Notes under the pieces: model-generated
Told to the model about the DNA's origin: nothing
The model's database searches: none
Seen by the model: only the letters and a program-made list of their open reading frames with translations
Program-made: the position numbers and the translations under genes
NCBI RefSeq assembly: GCF_017795885.1
Contig: NZ_CP059297.1
Location: forward strand, 2,237,001-2,301,000
Direction of reading: 5' to 3'
Origin: Brevundimonas sp. AJA228-03
GTDB taxonomy: Bacteria > Pseudomonadota > Alphaproteobacteria > Caulobacterales > Caulobacteraceae
DNA length: 64,000 nt
Shown here: positions 34,230 through 43,220 of the stretch, one piece after another
How the letters are laid out: the number at the start of each line of letters is the position of its first letter
How positions within the stretch are numbered: the first letter of the stretch is position 1

Positions 34230-36698
34230 TCAGAAAGCGGCCGACAGGGTGAAATAGACCGTCCGGGGCGCGCCGGGCGTATAGCGCTGATTGAACTCGT
34301 CGAGGATGCCACCGATGTACCGTTCGTCCGTGACGTTATTCACCGCAACCTGGGCTTCGATATAGCGGCCTTCATCGTCGCCGAGAGGCAGGCGATAGGC
34401 GGCTGACAGGTCCACCAGCGTATAGGACGGCACCACCAGTTCCGGGCGGTTCTGGGCGTCACCTTCCGACTCGCCCACATACCGTGCCGTCAGGCTGCCG
34501 GTGAACGGTCCCTTTTCGTAGGACAGCGATCCGGCCAGCAGCACGTCCGGCGTACCGGGAACCTTGTTGCCCTCCGTGACCTGGGTACGGCGGCTGCCCC
34601 CGTAGTTGGCCGCGTTGAAGGTCGCGCTGTATTCGCTGTTGAGCAGCGTCAAGGCCGCATAGGCGCTGAAGGCGTCGGTCAGACGAAACTGCGCACTGGC
34701 CTCCACGCCGGTCGTCCGAATGCCGCCGGGGGCGTTCACATAGGTGCCGCCGGTGCCGACATTGTAGTTGATGCCGCCTGTGCTCGAGGCAAAGGTTTCA
34801 TCGAGAAAAACAATCGCCTTGTCATTCTCGGTGCGGAACACGGTGGCGGCGGCGGCGAGGCGCTGCGTGCTGTAGCGGGCACCGACCTCGATGTTCTCGC
34901 TGGTTTCCGGCTTCAGGCGGGCGAAGACCGTGCCCGTCTTCTCGAGCGCCCAGTCGCCGATGGCCCCGAAGTTCCGCGAATAGCCGCCGAACACCTGCAG
35001 ATCATCGGTCACGTCATAGACCGCACCGACGGACGGGAGGATTTCGTCGCTGTCGCTGTTCACGCTCGACATCAGGAAACCATTGAACGTCCCATCTGCG
35101 GCATAGCGGCTCTCGTCCCGGGTCTGGCCCGAGATGTCGACAAGATAGTGTTGAAGCCCAAGGCTGATCGTCAGATCCTCGCTCACCGACCAGTCGTCCG
35201 CGATGTAGAACTTGTAGAGGTCCGTGACGAAAGTCTGCTCGAAATCCTCGCGGTAGACCGAGTTGGCGACGATCACCGGCCCCGTGCGGATATCCTGATA
35301 GCGCAGCCATTTGCGCCCGAAGTCCCGGTCCAGATTTTCGTACCAGACACCGGCCCTGACCTGGTGGGCACCGAGGTCCAGCCGGGCATTGGCCACAACG
35401 CCCGAGCGCGTGTGATAATAGGTGCTGTTGCGGTAGGACTGGCCCTGGGCACAGGTGGGCTGGCCGTTGGTGAGCCGGACAGCCCCGTCTGACGTATAGC
35501 AGTCGGCCGAGGTGACCGTAGACCCGTCGAGCGCAATATAGCTGTCGGCGACGCCGGCCGTATAGTTGAACACAGCGTTGCCTGCCGCGTTCTGGAAGGT
35601 GGCCGTGCGTGAGCGCGACGCCCCGTTGCCGAACACGACCTGACGACGCTGGCCGCCGACCGTCACGATCCGCGGCTGCAGGCCGGGCGGCAGGAACTCG
35701 CCAACACCTTCGTTCTTTTGAATGTAGGGCGTGACGTCCACGCTCAGAACGTCATTCAGACGCCAGTCGAACTTGAGGTATCCGAACGTGTTTTCACGAA
35801 TGGCCGCCCAGTCGTCGGCCCAGTTCTCATTGGCCGCTGCGCTCAGGGGATTGAAGACGGACGAGGACCCGTCGACATTGAGGCCGCGTGTGTTCAGGGC
35901 CGATCGCGAGGACTCGATGATGGGATCATCGTCGCTGTCGTTGTAGTTGACATAGCCGGTCACAACCAGATTGCCGAAATCGGTCACCGACTTGGCCTCC
36001 AGTGAGAACTGCTCGATCCCCGCCGGCGTCGCGCCACCGTGGGGCCAGAGTTTCGCATCCAGCTGCGAGCCGGCGACATACAGGCGGGTGTTGCCGAACA
36101 GGGTGCCGAAGTCATAGCGCGCGACATAGCGCCGGGTATCGAAGTCCCCGAGCGTCACACGCATCAGGCCAGCGGCTTCTTCGGACGGGTCGCGCGTGAA
36201 GTAGGCGAGGGTTCCCCCCAGAGCGTTCGCAGCGGGCGAGCCGACGTCCGCCGTGCCCTGGCTTACCAGAATGCGGTCCACGCTCTCGGTGATGACATAT
36301 TTCTGGGCCGGCGATCCGCCGAGATAGTAGGAGGCATTGAACAGCGGAACCCCGTCCAGCGTCTGGCCGACCTTTGAACTGCGCTGGTTGACCTCGAACC
36401 CGCGGATATTGATGGCATAGGTCCACGGGTCGTTGTTCAGCGCATCCGATCCCCGGATCGACACGCCGGGGACCAGCTTGATGGCATCCACGATGTTCTG
36501 GGCGGCCGGAAGGGCGTCGATCCGATCGGCCCCGATGACGTTGTTGCCCCGGGCGACGGCCTGGCCCGTGACGACGATCTCGTCGACCTGGGTCGGCTCC
36601 TGGGAAGCGGATTCGGTCTGGGCGAAGCTCGGAGTGGCGCTCGCGAGTGCCAGAAGTCCAACGCTGACCAGCAGCGCGTGCTTGTTCGTGACGGACAT
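34230..36698 (-). CDS. TonB-dependent outer-membrane receptor of the phosphonate cassette
   Basis: 822 residues: a signal peptide ending 'ATPSFA|Q', a TonB box region 'VDEIVVTGQ', a plug domain ('IVDAIKLVPGVSIRG', 'AINIRGFEVNQRSSKVGQ', 'TLDGVPLF'), and a 22-strand-type barrel ending in 'RTVYFTLSAAF' with the terminal aromatic residue. It imports a scarce ligand across the outer membrane using TonB energy. It is upstream of the oxidase, phnX and permease on the same strand, so a phosphonate ligand is likely. The substrate is inferred only from position. Confidence 0.9.
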   Translation of the reverse strand: MSVTNKHALLVSVGLLALASATPSFAQTESASQEPTQVDEIVVTGQAVARGNNVIGADRIDALPAAQNIVDAIKLVPGVSIRGSDALNNDPWTYAINIRGFEVNQRSSKVGQTLDGVPLFNASYYLGGSPAQKYVITESVDRILVSQGTADVGSPAANALGGTLAYFTRDPSEEAAGLMRVTLGDFDTRRYVARYDFGTLFGNTRLYVAGSQLDAKLWPHGGATPAGIEQFSLEAKSVTDFGNLVVTGYVNYNDSDDDPIIESSRSALNTRGLNVDGSSSVFNPLSAAANENWADDWAAIRENTFGYLKFDWRLNDVLSVDVTPYIQKNEGVGEFLPPGLQPRIVTVGGQRRQVVFGNGASRSRTATFQNAAGNAVFNYTAGVADSYIALDGSTVTSADCYTSDGAVRLTNGQPTCAQGQSYRNSTYYHTRSGVVANARLDLGAHQVRAGVWYENLDRDFGRKWLRYQDIRTGPVIVANSVYREDFEQTFVTDLYKFYIADDWSVSEDLTISLGLQHYLVDISGQTRDESRYAADGTFNGFLMSSVNSDSDEILPSVGAVYDVTDDLQVFGGYSRNFGAIGDWALEKTGTVFARLKPETSENIEVGARYSTQRLAAAATVFRTENDKAIVFLDETFASSTGGINYNVGTGGTYVNAPGGIRTTGVEASAQFRLTDAFSAYAALTLLNSEYSATFNAANYGGSRRTQVTEGNKVPGTPDVLLAGSLSYEKGPFTGSLTARYVGESEGDAQNRPELVVPSYTLVDLSAAYRLPLGDDEGRYIEAQVAVNNVTDERYIGGILDEFNQRYTPGAPRTVYFTLSAAF

Positions 36699-36853
36699 GA
36701 TGAGTTTCCCAATAGGCGCCGGATCCCCCCCGGCAGCGACGAAGGGTCTATCGCCCGGCGCGACTGGACCCCGCCAATCGGTTGTTTCGAGGGCCCCCCT
36801 CGGACGGGCCGAGGTGTCACGGGCGTTTCACCATGACGCCATAGAAACGCGGC
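36699..36853. promoter_or_regulatory. Divergent promoter/operator region of the phosphonate cassette
   Basis: 155 bases between the TonB receptor and the divergent LysR gene. It should hold both promoters and LysR operator sites. I see GC-rich palindromic words (for example GAGGGCCCCCCTC near 36790) but cannot point to a certain -35/-10 pair. Confidence 0.5.
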
Positions 36854-37744
36854 ATGGCCGCCAATCTCCAGCATCTGAGGGCCTTTCACGCCGTGGCGGG
36901 CGAGGGCAGCATCGTGCGCGCCGCGCGCCGGCTGGCCGTATCGCAGCCCACAATCTCCGAACAGCTGCGTGCGCTCGAGCAACGCCACCAGGTGCCCCTG
37001 TTTCAGGGGCGCAAGCCGCCGCTCGTCCTGACAGGCGCGGGGCAGTCCCTGTTCGCCCTGACCCAGAAGCTCTTTTCGGTCAGTGGCGAGATCGACGACT
37101 TCCTCGCACCGGCGCTTGCCCCGGGCGGCCTCGAACTACGCCTCGCCTCCGACAGTCCGACCTATGCCGCCCGCTTCGTCGCCGCCTACCCCGCCCGGTG
37201 CCCCGGGGCCAGAATTCAGGTGCGGATCGGCAACGCCAGCGAGGTGGTGGCCTGGCTCAAGGCTGGACAGGTCGACGCCATCATCGCCTGCGATCCCCCG
37301 ATCGATGCCTCTCTGTCCTACGAGGCCATTTACCGCGATCGACTCGTGCTGGGTGTGGCCCGCAATCATCCCGTCGCGGCTTCGACGACCGCAGCCCTCA
37401 GCCTTCTCGGTCAAGAGACGCTTCTGCTCCGCGAAGCTCCCTCGCGCACCCGGGAGACGTCTCTGGACCTGCTGTCGCGGGCCGGGGTCGAGCCGGCCGA
37501 AACCATCGAGCTCCACACCCGCGAGACCATCCGCGAGGCCATCGCCATGGGGGTTGGCGTCAGCATGTTCTATTCCGCCGAATGCCCGCCGGATCCCCGG
37601 ATCGCCTATCTGCCGCTCGACTGCGACGTACCGATCCAGACCGGCTACATCATGTGCCTTGCCGACCAGCGCCGCTCCACCCTGGCCAGAGGGGTTTTCG
37701 ACACGGCTTCAAGCTTGCGTGCGGAGAGCCCCATCCCTCTTTGA
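36854..37744 (+). CDS. LysR-family regulator, aminoethylphosphonate-catabolism type
   Basis: 296 residues. The HTH is 'GSIVRAARRLAVSQPTISEQLRALEQ' in its usual place (residues 17-42), and the co-inducer domain runs from about residue 90 ('LELRLASDSPTYAARFVAAY'). The 'SQPTISEQLRALE...LFQGRKPPL' and 'IACDPPIDASLSYEAIYRDRLVLGVARNHP' regions resemble TIGR03339, LysR regulators associated with aminoethylphosphonate catabolism. It faces away from the receptor-oxidase-phnX-permease operon, the normal arrangement for control of a divergent target. It probably senses the phosphonate or its aldehyde. Confidence 0.88.
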   Translation: MAANLQHLRAFHAVAGEGSIVRAARRLAVSQPTISEQLRALEQRHQVPLFQGRKPPLVLTGAGQSLFALTQKLFSVSGEIDDFLAPALAPGGLELRLASDSPTYAARFVAAYPARCPGARIQVRIGNASEVVAWLKAGQVDAIIACDPPIDASLSYEAIYRDRLVLGVARNHPVAASTTAALSLLGQETLLLREAPSRTRETSLDLLSRAGVEPAETIELHTRETIREAIAMGVGVSMFYSAECPPDPRIAYLPLDCDVPIQTGYIMCLADQRRSTLARGVFDTASSLRAESPIPL

Positions 37745-37916
37745 CGCGGCAGAATCCCGGTGCAGAGAGTGGACCGTCCACACAGCTCCCGAGAGCCACG
37801 CGCTGGCCTTCCTTCCCCCTTCCCATTTTGCGTCCAGGTGACAGTCCGCCTGAGGAAGTCCTTCTAGGCTGCAGAGATGGCGCGGACGGCGCTCCGGTCG
37901 GCATCTGTGTACCGGG

Positions 37917-38308
37917 ATGATTGTCGTCGAACACATCATCGCAGGAGCACCGTCCATCGCGTCGATCACGACGATCGGCGTCGATCCGGGCAGGCGCGTT
38001 TTCAGGTTCGCGCCGTTGATGCGGCGGGCCGTGTCGTCGTCACCAGGGCCCGGCCGGCGACGGGATAGGAAGCCATTCTTCAGCCGCCAGACACCCTGCC
38101 TGATCGGGCTCGAACGTGCGCCGGTTCCCGGCGTTGGGGCCGTTTGCCGGGCCTGATCGGGAATGGGGTGCGGTTGATCCCTCAGGCCCCTGTGAAGCCC
38201 TGTGTGGGTCTCCAGATGAACGACGCCGCCGGCTCCGCGGCGATGTGCGAGGCGGTCACCTGGCCGATCATGCGGTTCGCGCCTATCAAGAGTGAGGACC
38301 AGCGTTAA
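37917..38308 (+). pseudogene. Decayed IS110-family (IS1111-like) transposase, N-terminal remnant
   Basis: No intact frame covers this stretch, but IS110-type sequence can be read by changing frame at least three times. The pieces are 'ITTIGVDPGRRVF' (from about 37965), 'FQVRAVDAAGRVVVTRA', 'KPFFSRQTPCLIGLER', and 'VRLIPQAPVKPCVGLQMNDAAGSAAMCEAV' (in two parts) ending 'KSEDQR' at a TAA at 38306. These match the RuvC-like DEDD domain in order. The last acidic residue of the NDAAD motif is Gly. The C-terminal serine-motif half is absent. The element is dead; I could not find its ends. The rest of the 37745-38342 gap holds no gene that I can support. Confidence 0.8.
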
Positions 38309-38342
38309 CGCGACATCCACAGGGTCTGTGCACAGTGAATGC

Positions 38343-39893
38343 ATGACCAAAGCCCTCGAACTGGATCGCGCGGCGGTGCCGCGGCTGGATGCGACAGGGC
38401 TGCAGGCCCTGGCCGCGAAATCCGCGAGAGGCGCGACAGAGGGCGCGGCGCGGCGCGGACCGTTTCGCCCCGACGTGTGGCGGAATGCTCGCCAGAAAGG
38501 CGCATCGCGGCTGGCGGTCCACTGGTTCCGCAGTGCCGATGTTGCCGTCGTGTTCGGTCTGACCCTTGCGATTGGCTGGGCGATGACGCCGGCCGGGCTG
38601 ATGACCATGCCCCTGTCCCGCGCCCTGCCGCTGGCAGCCGGCGCGTTGGTGATCCTGGGTCTGCTTCGATCCCTCGGGCTCTACCGTTTCGCGCGAGGAC
38701 AGGAGGTGATGGTCCATCTGGCGGCCGTGTCCGGCGTCGCACTGGGCGGCGGTCTGTGCGCCATTGCCCTGGAAGCCGTGGTTACGGGCAGCACCCCGGC
38801 CCTGACGGCCTATATCGTGTGGACCGCCCTGGTCACCGTCGCCCTGTACTGCCTGCACCTCGGCTGGAGCCAGGCCGTCATGGGCTGGAGGGCGACGGGA
38901 GCCCTGACGCCGAACATCGTGCTGGTCGGTGCGACGCGCCATGCGGAACGGCTGATCCGTGACGCCCTGCAACGGCGTGACATCAATGTCCTCGGCGTGT
39001 TCGACGACCGTCTGGCACGGTCTCCTGACAGCATCGAGGGCGTGCCGGTGCTGGGCGATGCCGAGGCCCTGATGACCCACCGGATGACGCCCTATGTCGA
39101 CCGGATCGTCCTGGCCATCGATCCGAGGGCAGAGAAGAGGGTGCGCGAATTGACGGCGCGACTATCGGCACTCCCCAACGAGGTCACCCTGCTGGTCGAT
39201 CCGATCGATGCCATCGAGCGCAGCGCGGCGCTGGACCGGCTGGCCAGGGCTCCGCTGGCGTCGCTGGACGGCTCCCTCAATGACGACCGCCGCGCCTTCA
39301 ACAAACGGCTGCAGGACCTCATCGTCGGCACGCTGGTCCTTGTGGTGCTGTCACCGGTCATGGTGATCACGGCCCTGGCCATCAAGCTGGACAGCCCCGG
39401 CCCGATCTTCTTCCGCCAGCGCCGTCATGGCTTCAATCACGAGGAGATCGTGGTGTGGAAGTTCCGCTCCATGCGGGCCGACGCCGCCGATGCCACCGCC
39501 AGCCGCCAGGTCACGACCGACGACGACCGCGTGACCGGCATCGGCAAGCTGATCCGCGCCACCAGCCTGGATGAGCTGCCACAGCTGTTCAATGTGCTGA
39601 AGGGCGAGATGTCGCTGGTCGGCCCCCGGCCCCATGCCATCGGCATGAAGACCGGGGCGGTCGAGAGCGCGCGCCTGGTCGCCGAATATGCTCATCGTCA
39701 CCGTATGAAGCCCGGCATGACGGGTTGGGCCGCCATCAAGGGGTCTCGCGGGCCACTGCACTGCGCCCAGGACGTGCGCCGCCGGGTGCAGCTGGACATC
39801 GACTATATCGAACGTCAGTCGCTGTGGCTGGATCTCTGGATCATGGCCGTGACCGTGCCCGTCCTGCTGGGTGATCGCGCGGCGGTTCGCTGA
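38343..39893 (+). CDS. Undecaprenyl-phosphate sugar phosphotransferase (exopolysaccharide initiation)
   Basis: 516 residues, starting polysaccharide repeat synthesis by moving a sugar-1-phosphate onto undecaprenyl phosphate. There are four or five N-terminal membrane helices, a central CoA-binding-like Rossmann domain ('NIVLVGATRHAERLIRDAL'), and a C-terminal bacterial sugar transferase domain with 'VVWKFRSMRADAAD', 'TSLDELPQLFNVLKGEMSLVGPRP' (in sections) and 'PGMTGWAAIKGSRG'. The family includes WcaJ, WbaP and the Caulobacter HfsE/PssY enzymes. The ATG at 38343 lacks a strong ribosome-binding site. Its stop shares a base with the flippase start (TGATG). Confidence 0.9.
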   Translation: MTKALELDRAAVPRLDATGLQALAAKSARGATEGAARRGPFRPDVWRNARQKGASRLAVHWFRSADVAVVFGLTLAIGWAMTPAGLMTMPLSRALPLAAGALVILGLLRSLGLYRFARGQEVMVHLAAVSGVALGGGLCAIALEAVVTGSTPALTAYIVWTALVTVALYCLHLGWSQAVMGWRATGALTPNIVLVGATRHAERLIRDALQRRDINVLGVFDDRLARSPDSIEGVPVLGDAEALMTHRMTPYVDRIVLAIDPRAEKRVRELTARLSALPNEVTLLVDPIDAIERSAALDRLARAPLASLDGSLNDDRRAFNKRLQDLIVGTLVLVVLSPVMVITALAIKLDSPGPIFFRQRRHGFNHEEIVVWKFRSMRADAADATASRQVTTDDDRVTGIGKLIRATSLDELPQLFNVLKGEMSLVGPRPHAIGMKTGAVESARLVAEYAHRHRMKPGMTGWAAIKGSRGPLHCAQDVRRRVQLDIDYIERQSLWLDLWIMAVTVPVLLGDRAAVR

Positions 39894-41341
39894 TGTTCTG
39901 GCGCGGCGTCTGGGGCTATCTGCCTGCCAATATCATCCAGGGGCTGGTCGGGTTCGGGGCGATCCTCGTCTTCACCCGGCTGCTGAGCCCCGATGACTTC
40001 GGCCGTTACGCCCTCGCCATCTCGATCACGACACTGGTCCATGTGGGCACCTTCAGCTGGCTGGAAGCGTCGATGGCCCGGTTCTGGGCGGCCGAGCGGA
40101 ACCAGGGTCTGGCCGACCATTTCACCACGGTGTACCGCACCATGGCGGTGATGACGGCAGCCGTCCTGCCGATCGCGGGTCTGCTGCTCTGGCTCTCGCC
40201 CATCGATGAAGGGCTCAAGCTGGCCATCGGTGCCGGTCTGGTCGGTCTGCCGATCCGGGCCCTGACCAAGCTGGCGCAGGAGCGATACCAGGCGGCGGGC
40301 GAGGTGTCGAAATCGGTGGCCATGGACATCGGCGTGACCCTGGGTGGATTCCTGATCGGAGCGACCTGCGCGCTGATGGGCGCGGGAGCCGCCTCCCCCC
40401 TGATCGGTCTGGCCGTGGCCCCTCTGCTGGCCCTGCCCTTCGTGCTGTCCGGCGAACTGAGGCAGGCGCGAGGCGGCGTCCACTATCGCGACCGGCTGGT
40501 CGGCTATGCCCGCTATGGCTATCCGATCGCGGCGGGGCTGGGCCTGTCGCTGATCATGGCGTCCACCGACCGGTTCCTGCTGGAAATCTTCATGGGGTCT
40601 GCGGCGGTCGGGGCTTATCACGCCGGCTACAGCCTCTCCAGCCGGACGCTGGACGTGCTCTTCATCTGGCTGGGTGCCGCGGGCACGCCCGCCCTTATCA
40701 TGGCCTGGGAGCGCGGCAGTCGCGAGGCCTTCATGACCGCCGCCCGTGAACAGGCCTCGACCTTCATCCTGATCGGCTTGCCGGCCGCCGTCGGCGTGGC
40801 TCTGGTGGCGCGGCCCCTGGCGGATTTCATGATCGGCGAGGACCTGCGCAGCGTCGCGGCTTCCGTTACGCCCTGGATCGCCCTGTCGGCCCTGCTGTCG
40901 GGTATGACCGCCTACTACCTCGGCCAGGCCTTCGTGCTGGGACGGCGGACGGACCGACTTCTTCTGACCCTGGGCATCCCCGCGGCATCGAACGTGATCC
41001 TGAACCTGATCCTGGTGCCCCCCTTGGGCGTGATGGGGGCCGCGCTCGCGACGACGACCAGCTTCGCTATCGGCCTTCTGGCGTCCATCGCCCTGGGGCG
41101 CAGCGTCGTCGTCATGCCGATCCCCGGGACGGCGCTGAGCCGTTGCGCCCTGGCCTGCGGGGTCATGGCTGGAACCGTGGTCCTGCTGCCCGCCTATGGA
41201 GGCGTGGCGGAGCTGGCGTTGAAGGCCGGCGTCGGCGCCGTCGTCTATGCGGCGGCTGCCTTGACCCTGAATGCCGCCGGCGTGCGCGACCTGGCCCTCC
41301 GCCTGATCGCGGCACGGACGGGCCGGAGCATGACCGCATGA
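39893..41341 (+). CDS. Polysaccharide flippase (Wzx/MATE-like)
   Basis: 482-residue membrane protein with about 12-14 helices. The opening 'LPANIIQGLVGFGAILVFTRLLSPDDFGRYALA' (in parts) is the polysaccharide-synthesis (Polysacc_synt) signature: a helix followed by LLSPDDFGxYxLA. It would move the undecaprenyl-linked repeat unit across the inner membrane. It is tightly packed between the sugar transferase and a glycosyltransferase, overlapping both by 1 and 4 bases. Confidence 0.92.
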   Translation: MFWRGVWGYLPANIIQGLVGFGAILVFTRLLSPDDFGRYALAISITTLVHVGTFSWLEASMARFWAAERNQGLADHFTTVYRTMAVMTAAVLPIAGLLLWLSPIDEGLKLAIGAGLVGLPIRALTKLAQERYQAAGEVSKSVAMDIGVTLGGFLIGATCALMGAGAASPLIGLAVAPLLALPFVLSGELRQARGGVHYRDRLVGYARYGYPIAAGLGLSLIMASTDRFLLEIFMGSAAVGAYHAGYSLSSRTLDVLFIWLGAAGTPALIMAWERGSREAFMTAAREQASTFILIGLPAAVGVALVARPLADFMIGEDLRSVAASVTPWIALSALLSGMTAYYLGQAFVLGRRTDRLLLTLGIPAASNVILNLILVPPLGVMGAALATTTSFAIGLLASIALGRSVVVMPIPGTALSRCALACGVMAGTVVLLPAYGGVAELALKAGVGAVVYAAAALTLNAAGVRDLALRLIAARTGRSMTA

Positions 41342-42273
41342 CCCGCCCGGTCCTGACGGACAATGCGCGCAGGACGTCGGCGAAACCGGCGATCTCGGTG
41401 TTGATCCCCTTCCTGCGCGACGACCCGACCGAACTGCTGGGCCTGCTGGATGAGGAAGCCGGCGCCCTGGGTGGCGCGGTCGACATCGTCCTGCTGGATG
41501 ACGGCACCAACGACCCCGCCCTGACCGCGCGGCTGACGTCTGTCGTCCTTGCCATGGCCCTGCCCGTCCGCCTGATCTCCCTGACCCGGAACGAAGGCCG
41601 CTCAAAGGGGCGCAACCGGCTGGCCGCCTCCGCGCGGGGGGGCAGCCTGCTGTTCCTGGACAGCGACATGCGGCCGGACCACCGCCGCTTCCTCTGGACC
41701 TGGGCCGACCTGGTCGCGCGCGAGGATCCGGCCGTGGCCTTCGGCGGGTTTTCGCTGCTGCAGGCCCCGACGGACACGCGCTTCTCGGTCCACCGCGCCA
41801 TGGCGACCCGCAGCGAGTGCGTTCCCTGTGTCGAGCGGGCCAGGACACCCGAAAAATACGTCTATACCTCGAACCTGCTGGTCCGCCGCGATGTGTTCCG
41901 GGCCGAGGCCTTCGACCCCGCCTTCACCGGCTGGGGCTGGGAGGATGTCGAGTGGGCCATGCGCGTCTCGCGTCGGTTCACCGTCGTCCACGTCGACAAT
42001 CCGGCCACCCATATGGGTCTGGATACGGTCGAGGCGCTGGCCGGGAAATATGAGCAGTCGGCCGGCAATTTCGCCCGCGTCGTCGCCCGCCATCCCGACA
42101 TCATCGGCAACTACCCCAGCTTCAAGGCGGCCAGACTGCTCAAGCGGCTGCCCGCCCTGTCCAGGGTGCGGCCGTGGATGAAACGCGCGGCCGTCGCAGG
42201 CTGGATGCCGACGGGCGCGCGGGCTTTCTCACTGAGGCTGTACCGCGCCGCCCTCTACGCCGAGGCGGTCTGA
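41338..42273 (+). CDS. Family 2 glycosyltransferase with galactosyltransferase-like C-terminal motif
   Basis: 311 residues of GT-A fold. 'ISVLIPFLRDDPTELLGLL' opens the nucleotide-sugar domain, 'VLLDDGTND' and 'LLFLDSDMRPD' give the metal-binding DxD-type region, and 'FTGWGWEDVEWAMRV' resembles the acceptor motif of Glyco_transf_7C enzymes. It adds a sugar to the growing lipid-linked repeat. The start overlaps the flippase stop (ATGA); the stop overlaps the next gene (TGATG). Confidence 0.9.
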   Translation: MTRPVLTDNARRTSAKPAISVLIPFLRDDPTELLGLLDEEAGALGGAVDIVLLDDGTNDPALTARLTSVVLAMALPVRLISLTRNEGRSKGRNRLAASARGGSLLFLDSDMRPDHRRFLWTWADLVAREDPAVAFGGFSLLQAPTDTRFSVHRAMATRSECVPCVERARTPEKYVYTSNLLVRRDVFRAEAFDPAFTGWGWEDVEWAMRVSRRFTVVHVDNPATHMGLDTVEALAGKYEQSAGNFARVVARHPDIIGNYPSFKAARLLKRLPALSRVRPWMKRAAVAGWMPTGARAFSLRLYRAALYAEAV

Positions 42274-43220
42274 TGCCGGACGTGTCGGTGATCGTGCCGA
42301 CGATGCGGCGGCCCGAAGGTCTGGAGCGGGCGCTGCGCTCGCTGTTCGCGCAGACGGGCGTGGCCGACCGGCTTGCGTCCATCGTCGTCGTCGACAACGA
42401 TCCGGCGGGGACAGCGGCCGGGACTGTGTCGCGTCTGGCTGTCACCAGCCCCTGTCCACTGATCTATCGGCATGAGCCGAAACCCGGCGTGGCCACGGCG
42501 CGCAACGCCGGCCTCGCGATGACCGACGCGCGACTGATCGCCTTCCTCGACGATGACGAGGTCGCCTCGCCCGAATGGCTGGCCGCCTTGCTGACGGCGC
42601 AGGCCAAAACGGGGGCGGACGCGGTGTTCGGCCCGATCACAGGCCGGGTGCCCGACGATACCGGATGGGCCACCCCCTATCTCCAACGCTTCTTCGGCAG
42701 GGAAGGACCCGCGTCCACAGGGTTGATTGACCACAGTTTTGGCTGCGGGAACTCGCTGCTGGTGCGCGCGACGGCCCTGCCGGGACCCACGCCCTTCGAC
42801 ACGCTCGCGGACCAGACCGGGGGCGAGGACGATGCCCTGTTCGCAGCCCTCCGCGCGCGGGGCGGACGGTTCGGCTGGGCCGCCGACGCCTGGGTCGAGG
42901 AGTTCGCGCCGCCGCATCGGGCCACGATGCTTTATGCCCTGTCGCGCGCCTTCGCCTATGGCCAGGGGCCCAGCCAGACCGCCGCCAAGGCCCGCGACTG
43001 GCCGGGCGTCGGTCGCTGGATGCTGGTCGGCGTGGTGCAGGCTGTGGTCTGGGGCATCGCCGCCCTCGCCCTGACCGCCATCGCCCATCCGGCGCGGGCC
43101 GGGATGATGGACAGGACGGCCCGCGGTCTCGGCAAGGTGTTCTGGACCAGGGGGTTCGAGCCCCGGTTCTACGGCACGCGTGAACTGGCCCGGCTGAACG
43201 GCCTCACGGCGAGGGTCTGA
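42273..43220 (+). CDS. Family 2 glycosyltransferase
   Basis: 315 residues. 'VSVIVPTMRRPEGLERALRSL' and 'VVVDNDPAGTAAG' begin the GT-A domain, 'KPGVATARNAGLAMTDARLI' and 'IAFLDDDEVASPEWL' hold the DxD site, and 'GGEDDALFAALRARGGRFGWAADAWVEE' (in parts) is the acceptor ED motif. One or two hydrophobic helices near the C-terminus ('VGVVQAVVWGIAALALTAIA') may anchor it to the membrane. It is the last gene of the polysaccharide cluster; no polymerase, chain-length or export gene is in view. The 3' end overlaps the convergent protease by 17 bases. Confidence 0.9.
   Translation: MPDVSVIVPTMRRPEGLERALRSLFAQTGVADRLASIVVVDNDPAGTAAGTVSRLAVTSPCPLIYRHEPKPGVATARNAGLAMTDARLIAFLDDDEVASPEWLAALLTAQAKTGADAVFGPITGRVPDDTGWATPYLQRFFGREGPASTGLIDHSFGCGNSLLVRATALPGPTPFDTLADQTGGEDDALFAALRARGGRFGWAADAWVEEFAPPHRATMLYALSRAFAYGQGPSQTAAKARDWPGVGRWMLVGVVQAVVWGIAALALTAIAHPARAGMMDRTARGLGKVFWTRGFEPRFYGTRELARLNGLTARV

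Noticed and set aside
37709..38608. A 299-codon open frame on the minus strand across the transposase remnant
   Set aside because: The plus-strand IS110 matches are specific and in order, while this frame has no likeness and runs into the sugar transferase gene.
39815..41848. A 677-codon open frame on the minus strand
   Set aside because: It mirrors the sugar transferase, flippase and GT2 genes and shows no recognisable domain.
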